From contig JANXSC010000318.1 of NCBI GenBank assembly GCA_025352845.1, positions 1-10,416 of the forward strand: DNA of 10,416 nt, given 5' to 3'. Positions 6,644-10,416 of this stretch are shown piece after piece (within the stretch, counting starts at the first letter, position 1; every line of letters begins with the position of its first letter). Origin of the DNA: Opitutaceae bacterium (GTDB lineage: Bacteria > Verrucomicrobiota > Verrucomicrobiia > Opitutales > Opitutaceae). The notes below the pieces were generated by a model. That model did not search any database. It was not told the DNA's origin and worked only from the letters and a program-made list of their open reading frames with translations. The position numbers and the translations under genes are program-made.

Positions 6644-6973
6644 CTACCCGGCACCGGGCGCTTCGCGCAGTCGCCGCGGCAGGTTACGATGACCGTGCAT
6701 CGCGCGCCGGAAAATCGTCCCGCCGTCGGTCGCTTCGTAGAACACGATGTGCCGGTGAAACGGGCGCATCACCACCAGAAACCGCCAGCTCGCCAGCCTC
6801 GGATGCAGGAATTCAACCGCCGTGCCGATTCGCGGATGGGACGCGATCAGCGCGCACGTCGCCTCGATTGCGCCGAGATACCGCTCCGCCACTTCCCAGC
6901 TGGCGCTGAGCGCATACCACTCGTAGGTCAGCTCGACGTCGGTAAGAAAATGCGCGGACTTCGTCGTGCTCAC
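6644..6973 (-). CDS. ParE/RelE-superfamily toxin
   Basis: This 109-residue protein resembles the ParE/RelE toxin fold. ParE members poison DNA gyrase and RelE members cut mRNA, and the sequence alone does not settle which applies. Recognisable features are the N-terminal helical segment FLTDVELTYEWYALSASWEV, IASHPRIGTAVE, and the strand-rich core RFLVVMRPFHRHIVFYEATD followed by IFRRAMHGHRNLPRRL. The GTG start at 6973 is chosen because it overlaps the stop of the upstream antitoxin gene (GTGA) and gives the expected length; an ATG at 7075 would read far into the antitoxin gene. The overlap implies coupled translation and co-regulation by the antitoxin. The stop codon lies 8 nt from the end of the convergent broken peptidase gene. 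The C-terminal tail REAPGAG is slightly longer than usual. Confidence 0.85.
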   Translation of the reverse strand: MSTTKSAHFLTDVELTYEWYALSASWEVAERYLGAIEATCALIASHPRIGTAVEFLHPRLASWRFLVVMRPFHRHIVFYEATDGGTIFRRAMHGHRNLPRRLREAPGAG

Positions 6974-7230
6974 AAACCGCGGCCCGCGAGTCGTCCGCGC
7001 ACCCGTTCGCGAATCACGGCAAAATCGCTCGGCGTGAGTGGCGTTGTTGCTCCTTCGGCCGCCTCCAGCAACCACGCCTCGATCTCTGCATCATGCCCGA
7101 ACGGGCGCTCGCTCTGCACGCTGAAGGCCCGAATCGCATCGTTCACAAGGTCGGCGGCACTCGACGACACCCCGGCTTTCACCTGCGCCTGCACAAACGT
7201 CTCCACATCCTTTGCGAGCGTAATTTGCAT
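6970..7230 (-). CDS. ParD-like antitoxin
   Basis: This 86-residue protein precedes the ParE-like toxin and overlaps its start by four bases, the usual antitoxin-first layout. Residues 1-35 (MQITLAKDVETFVQAQVKAG, then SSSAADLVNDAIRAF) fit a ribbon-helix-helix DNA-binding domain: a short strand, a helix, a Ser-rich turn and a second helix. The acidic C-terminal part (HDAEIEAWLLEAAEGATTPL, then SDFAVIRERVRGRLAGRG) would wrap the toxin, as in ParD-type antitoxins. The frame is open far upstream, but only because it is antisense to the epimerase gene; the ATG at 7230 gives the correct family N-terminus. The pair probably represses its own promoter in the 90-nt gap upstream. No Shine-Dalgarno sequence is seen. 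Confidence 0.82.
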   Translation of the reverse strand: MQITLAKDVETFVQAQVKAGVSSSAADLVNDAIRAFSVQSERPFGHDAEIEAWLLEAAEGATTPLTPSDFAVIRERVRGRLAGRGL

Positions 7231-7320
7231 GGCGCGAAAATGCGTCGCGCTCCGCGGCGAGTCAATTCCGGCAGTCGCCACCCACCCTCGGTGGCAAGAA
7301 AGCCGCCGCTCCGACCAATC
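7231..7320. promoter_or_regulatory. Divergent promoter region with an inverted repeat
   Basis: These 90 nt separate the start codons of the antitoxin (minus strand) and the epimerase (plus strand), so both promoters should be here or slightly within the genes. An inverted repeat, gccacc (7277-7282) and ggtggc (7290-7295) with a 7-nt spacer, is the only symmetrical element and could be an operator for the ribbon-helix-helix antitoxin or for a regulator of the hydroxyproline genes. No clear -35/-10 pair could be assigned. The assignment of the repeat is a guess. Confidence 0.35.
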
Positions 7321-8271
7321 ATGAAACGCATCACAATTCTCGACAGCCACACCGGCGGCGAGCCCACCCGGCTCGTGCTCGACGGCGGCCCCGATCTCGG
7401 CACCGGCCCGCTCGACAAGCGCGCCACGCGCTTCCAGAAAAAATTCGACCGCTACCGCTCCGCGATCGTCAACGAGCCGCGCGGCTCCGATGTGATGGTC
7501 GGCGCGCTGCTCGTGCCGCCGCACCGCGCGGGCTGCGACCTCGGCGTGATTTTTTTCAACAACGTCGGCTGCCTCGGCATGTGCGGCCACGGCACCATCG
7601 GCCTCGTCGCCTCGCTCGCGCACCTCGGCCGCCTCAAACCCGGCCGCGTCGCCATCGACACACCGGTCGGCGCCGTCTCGGCGGAGCTGCACACGGACGG
7701 TCGCGTGTCGGTCACGAATGTCGTGAGCTACCGCAAGGCCAAGAACGTGGACATCGAGCTGCCGAACGACACGGACATCCCCGGCCACGCGCTGGTGCGC
7801 GGCGACATCGCGTGGGGCGGCAACTGGTTTTTCATCACCGAGACCGATGGCGGCACCTTTGGGCGCGACCAACTCGATTTCCTGATCGGTTTCTCGCGGC
7901 TCGTCCGCGAACACCTGGGCGAGCAAGGCTACCCCGAGGTGGATCACATCAAGATGGTCACGCGTTCCGCCACGCGCGGCGTCGACGAGCGGAATTTCGT
8001 GCTCTGCCCCGGCGGAGCCTACGACCGCTCGCCCTGCGGCACCGGCACCAGCGCGCACCTCGCCTGTCTCGCAGCCGACGGCCTGCTGAAAGAGGGTCAA
8101 CCCCATGTCGTCGAGAGTGTGATCGGCAGCCGCTTCACGGGCCGCTTCCGCTGGCACGATCGCGCGAAGGGCGAGATTGCACCGACGATCACCGGCGAGG
8201 CGCACGTCTGCGCCGAGGCCACGCTGCTCCTCGACGAGCGCGATCCGTTTTGCTGGGGTATCCGCGGATGA
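7321..8271 (+). CDS. 4-hydroxyproline 2-epimerase (proline racemase family)
   Basis: This 316-residue cytoplasmic enzyme belongs to the proline racemase superfamily, which works without cofactors using two active-site residues. Both are cysteines here: C88 in GCLGMCGHGTIG and C239 in RSPCGTGTSA. The two-Cys form is characteristic of 4-hydroxyproline 2-epimerases and proline racemases; trans-3-hydroxyproline dehydratases have Thr at the second place. The N-terminal DSHTGGEPTRLV and the C-terminal GSRFTGRFRW are also typical, and the length agrees. With the two downstream genes, the best reading is conversion of trans-4-hydroxy-L-proline to cis-4-hydroxy-D-proline, the first catabolic step. The ATG at 7321 is chosen because the family N-terminus begins there. 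The stop overlaps the next start as ATGA. Proline racemase activity cannot be excluded from the sequence alone. Confidence 0.88.
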   Translation: MKRITILDSHTGGEPTRLVLDGGPDLGTGPLDKRATRFQKKFDRYRSAIVNEPRGSDVMVGALLVPPHRAGCDLGVIFFNNVGCLGMCGHGTIGLVASLAHLGRLKPGRVAIDTPVGAVSAELHTDGRVSVTNVVSYRKAKNVDIELPNDTDIPGHALVRGDIAWGGNWFFITETDGGTFGRDQLDFLIGFSRLVREHLGEQGYPEVDHIKMVTRSATRGVDERNFVLCPGGAYDRSPCGTGTSAHLACLAADGLLKEGQPHVVESVIGSRFTGRFRWHDRAKGEIAPTITGEAHVCAEATLLLDERDPFCWGIRG

Positions 8272-9533
8272 GAGTGGGAAAATCCAAACACGTTGTCGTC
8301 CTCGGCGCCGGCATCATTGGGCTGTGCTGCGCGCGCGAACTCGCGGCGCGCGGGCATCGCGTGACCGTCGTAGAGCGCCAACCCGAGGACCGCGATGGCT
8401 GCTCCTTCGGCAACGCCGGCATGATCGTGCCGAGCCACTTCATCCCGCTCGCCGCACCGGGCATGACGAAGCTCGCGCTGAAATGGATGTTCGACTCGAA
8501 GAGTCCGTTCTACATCCGCCCGCGCCTGAGCCTCGATCTCATCACGTGGGGCCTGCGCTTCATGCGCGCGGCCAACGCCGATCACGTCGCGCGCAGTGCG
8601 CCGGTGCTATGCGATCTCAGCCTTGCGAGCCGCGCGCTCTACGAACAGCTCGCCGATGAAACAAAAAGCGATTTCGGCCTCGTGCGCCGCGGCCTGCTGA
8701 TGCTCTGCAAAACGCAGCACGCGCTCGATGACGAAGCCGCCGTCGCCACGCGCGCCCGCGAGCTCGGCGTCGCCGCCGAGGTGGTTTCCGCCGCCCGAGC
8801 CGCCGAACTCGATCCCGACGTGCACATGGCGGTCGCGGGCGCGGTTTATTTTCCGCTCGATTGCCACCTCACGCCGCAACGGCTCATGCCGACTCTACTG
8901 CGGCTGGCGCGCGCGGCCGGCGTGGAGTTTGGGTGGTCCACCGAGATCACGGGCTGGCGCCGCGAAGGCCGCCGACTCGCCGCCGCGATCACAACGCACG
9001 GCGAGATCGAAGCGGATGAGTTCGTGCTCGCGGGCGGCTCGTGGTCGCCGAGCGCGGTGCGCCCGCTCGGGCTCACGCTGCCGATGCAGGCGGGCAAGGG
9101 CTACAGCGTCACGCTCCCGCGTCCGCGCCAGCTGCCGCGGCTCTGCTCGATTTTTCAGGAAGCGCGCGTCGCCGTCACACCGATGGGCGACACGCTGCGC
9201 GTCGGGGGCACGATGGAATTGAGCGGCCTCAACGAATCGATCCAGCGCGAGCGCGTCGCGGGCATCACGGAATCCGTGCCGCGCTACTTTCCTGATTTCA
9301 CCGCCGAAGATTTCCGCAATCTGCCGGTGTGGCGCGGGCTGCGGCCGTGCGCGCCGGACGGCATGCCCTACGTCGGCCGCTTCTCGCGCTACACGAATCT
9401 CACCGCTGCGACCGGCCACGCCATGATGGGCCTGAGCCTCGCGCCCATCACCGGTAAACTCGTGGCCGAAATCCTCTCCGGCGAAAAACCCTCCGTCGCC
9501 ATCGACGTCCTGAACCCCGACCGCTTCTCATGA
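8268..9533 (+). CDS. FAD-dependent D-amino-acid (D-hydroxyproline) dehydrogenase
   Basis: This 421-residue oxidoreductase of the DAO/DadA family (PF01266-like) is the likely second step, oxidising cis-4-hydroxy-D-proline to pyrroline-4-hydroxy-2-carboxylate. The FAD-binding Rossmann motif is G13-A-G-I-I-G18 in HVVVLGAGIIGLCCARELAA, with E36 in VVERQ at the end of the second strand positioned for the ribose. Other family features are CSFGNAGMIVPSH, the strand EADEFVLAGGSWSPSAVRPLG written as EFVLAGGSWS, and the C-terminal FAD-closing segment GLRPCAPDGMPYVGR with ATGHAMMGLSLAPITGKLVA. Electrons would go to oxygen or, more likely for DadA-type enzymes, to the respiratory chain. It is a single chain, unlike the multi-subunit LhpBEF-type hydroxyproline dehydrogenase of pseudomonads. 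Its ATG overlaps the epimerase stop and its stop overlaps the next ATG, implying a tightly coupled operon. Substrate is inferred from neighbours. Confidence 0.87.
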   Translation: MRVGKSKHVVVLGAGIIGLCCARELAARGHRVTVVERQPEDRDGCSFGNAGMIVPSHFIPLAAPGMTKLALKWMFDSKSPFYIRPRLSLDLITWGLRFMRAANADHVARSAPVLCDLSLASRALYEQLADETKSDFGLVRRGLLMLCKTQHALDDEAAVATRARELGVAAEVVSAARAAELDPDVHMAVAGAVYFPLDCHLTPQRLMPTLLRLARAAGVEFGWSTEITGWRREGRRLAAAITTHGEIEADEFVLAGGSWSPSAVRPLGLTLPMQAGKGYSVTLPRPRQLPRLCSIFQEARVAVTPMGDTLRVGGTMELSGLNESIQRERVAGITESVPRYFPDFTAEDFRNLPVWRGLRPCAPDGMPYVGRFSRYTNLTAATGHAMMGLSLAPITGKLVAEILSGEKPSVAIDVLNPDRFS

Positions 9534-10416
9534 AATCCACGATGTCCTGGACCGGCGTCCTTCCCGCCGTCACCACCAACCTCCGCGCGAACGGCGCGAT
9601 CGATCACGCCGCGTTCGCGCGCCACTGCCGGTGGATGATCGACAGCGGCTGCACCGGCATCGTGTGCTGTGGTTCGCTCGGCGAAGCCGCCACGCTTTCC
9701 TTCGAGGAAAAAAATGCCGTCGTCGCCACCGCCGTCCGCGCGGTGGGCAGGCGCGCTCCCGTCGTGCTCGGCATTGCGTCGCTCTCCACCGCCGAGGCTG
9801 TCGCCCTCGCCCGCGCTGCGGCAAAAGCCGGCGCGCGCGGGCTCATGGTGCTGCCGCCCTACGTTTACAGCACCGACTGGCGCGAGATGAAGGCGCACGT
9901 CGCCGCCGTGATGCGCGCGACGAAGCTGGCGTGCGTGCTCTACAACAATCCCGTCGCCTACAAAACCGACTTCCTCCCCGCGCAGATCGCGGAGCTCGCC
10001 GCCGGGCATCCGAATCTCGCCGCGGTGAAGGAATCCAGCGGCGACATCCGCCGCGTCACCGCTCTCCGCGCCGAACTCGGCTCGCGCCTCGCGATTCTCG
10101 TCGGCATGGACGACGCGATTGTCGAGGGCGTCCGCATGGGCGCGGTCGGCTGGGTCGCCGGACTCGTGAACGCGTTTCCCAAGGAGAGCGTCGCGCTCTT
10201 CGACGCCGCGATCCGCGGCGACACCGCGCGCGCCGACGCACTCTACGCGTGGTTCCTCCCGCTGCTGCGCCTCGATACCGTCCCAAAATTCGTGCAGTTG
10301 ATCAAATGGGTGCAGGCGGAAACGAAAACCGGCAGTGCCACCGTGCGCGCCCCGCGGCTGCCCATCGCCGGCGCCGATCTCGCGGAGGCGCGCCGCGTGC
10401 TCCGCACGGCGCTGCG
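9530..10416 (+). CDS. DapA-family lyase, probable pyrroline-4-hydroxy-2-carboxylate deaminase (3' end missing)
   Basis: The frame stays open from the ATG at 9530 to the window edge, giving 295 residues of a DapA/N-acetylneuraminate lyase-family class I aldolase-type TIM barrel; full members are about 290-310 residues, so little is missing. The family motif GSTGE appears as GSLGEAATL (48-56). The active-site tyrosine is Y138 (LYNNPV) and the Schiff-base lysine is K167 (AVKESSGD). Given the epimerase and dehydrogenase before it, the likely reaction is deamination and dehydration of pyrroline-4-hydroxy-2-carboxylate to 2-oxoglutarate semialdehyde. Dihydrodipicolinate synthase is a less likely alternative given the catabolic neighbours. 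The start overlaps the preceding stop as ATGA; a second ATG lies four codons on, and either could be used. The expected next gene is 2-oxoglutarate semialdehyde dehydrogenase, outside the window. Confidence 0.88.
   Translation, partial: MKSTMSWTGVLPAVTTNLRANGAIDHAAFARHCRWMIDSGCTGIVCCGSLGEAATLSFEEKNAVVATAVRAVGRRAPVVLGIASLSTAEAVALARAAAKAGARGLMVLPPYVYSTDWREMKAHVAAVMRATKLACVLYNNPVAYKTDFLPAQIAELAAGHPNLAAVKESSGDIRRVTALRAELGSRLAILVGMDDAIVEGVRMGAVGWVAGLVNAFPKESVALFDAAIRGDTARADALYAWFLPLLRLDTVPKFVQLIKWVQAETKTGSATVRAPRLPIAGADLAEARRVLRTAL

Noticed and set aside
7231..8205. N-terminal extension of the antitoxin frame on the minus strand (total 411 codons)
   Set aside because: The extension is antisense to the well-supported epimerase gene, and the family N-terminus of the antitoxin begins at the ATG at 7230.

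Overview
The window is high-GC DNA with dense coding on both strands. Exported proteins with cleavable signal peptides, a sulfatase next to a pectin-fragment lyase, starts that lack Shine-Dalgarno sequences, and palindromic intergenic repeats together suggest a polysaccharide-degrading Verrucomicrobiota bacterium, perhaps of the Opitutales/Opitutaceae. This placement is inferred from gene content and style; there is no rRNA or other phylogenetic marker here.

Left third (1-2726): the 3' part of an oligogalacturonate-lyase-like gene (PL22 family) on the plus strand faces a secreted type I sulfatase on the minus strand. Between their convergent ends lies a nested inverted-repeat element whose right arm is interrupted by 69 nt of hairpin-rich DNA. 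The pair suggests breakdown of an acidic, possibly sulfated, plant or algal polysaccharide.

Middle (2727-5732): three plus-strand genes encode a small two-helix membrane protein in visibly more A+T-rich DNA, a DUF1275/YoaK membrane protein followed by a likely Rho-independent terminator, and a secreted DUF885-family putative metallopeptidase. A GTTAGGC core-like heptamer just before the small gene and a taac-gagccg motif just after it loosely recall integron cassette boundaries; this is weak evidence.

Repeat and decay zone (5733-7230): six consecutive hairpins (5771-5982) and a 9-nt tandem repeat lead into the remains of an S9 dipeptidyl-peptidase/prolyl-oligopeptidase gene. It keeps a piece of the N-terminal domain joined to the C-terminal end of the hydrolase. 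The region with the catalytic serine is missing, and a run of four T then shifts the frame. Eight bases further on, in the opposite orientation, lies a compact ParDE-like toxin-antitoxin pair with GTGA-overlapping genes.

Right third (7321-10416): three genes joined by ATGA overlaps encode a two-cysteine proline racemase-family 4-hydroxyproline epimerase, a single-chain FAD D-amino-acid dehydrogenase, and a DapA-family lyase cut by the window edge. Together they fit degradation of trans-4-hydroxy-L-proline via cis-4-hydroxy-D-proline and pyrroline-4-hydroxy-2-carboxylate to 2-oxoglutarate semialdehyde. The final dehydrogenase would be expected just downstream. With the pectin-type lyase and the peptidases, this suggests use of plant cell-wall material, including hydroxyproline-rich proteins, though collagen is an equally possible source.
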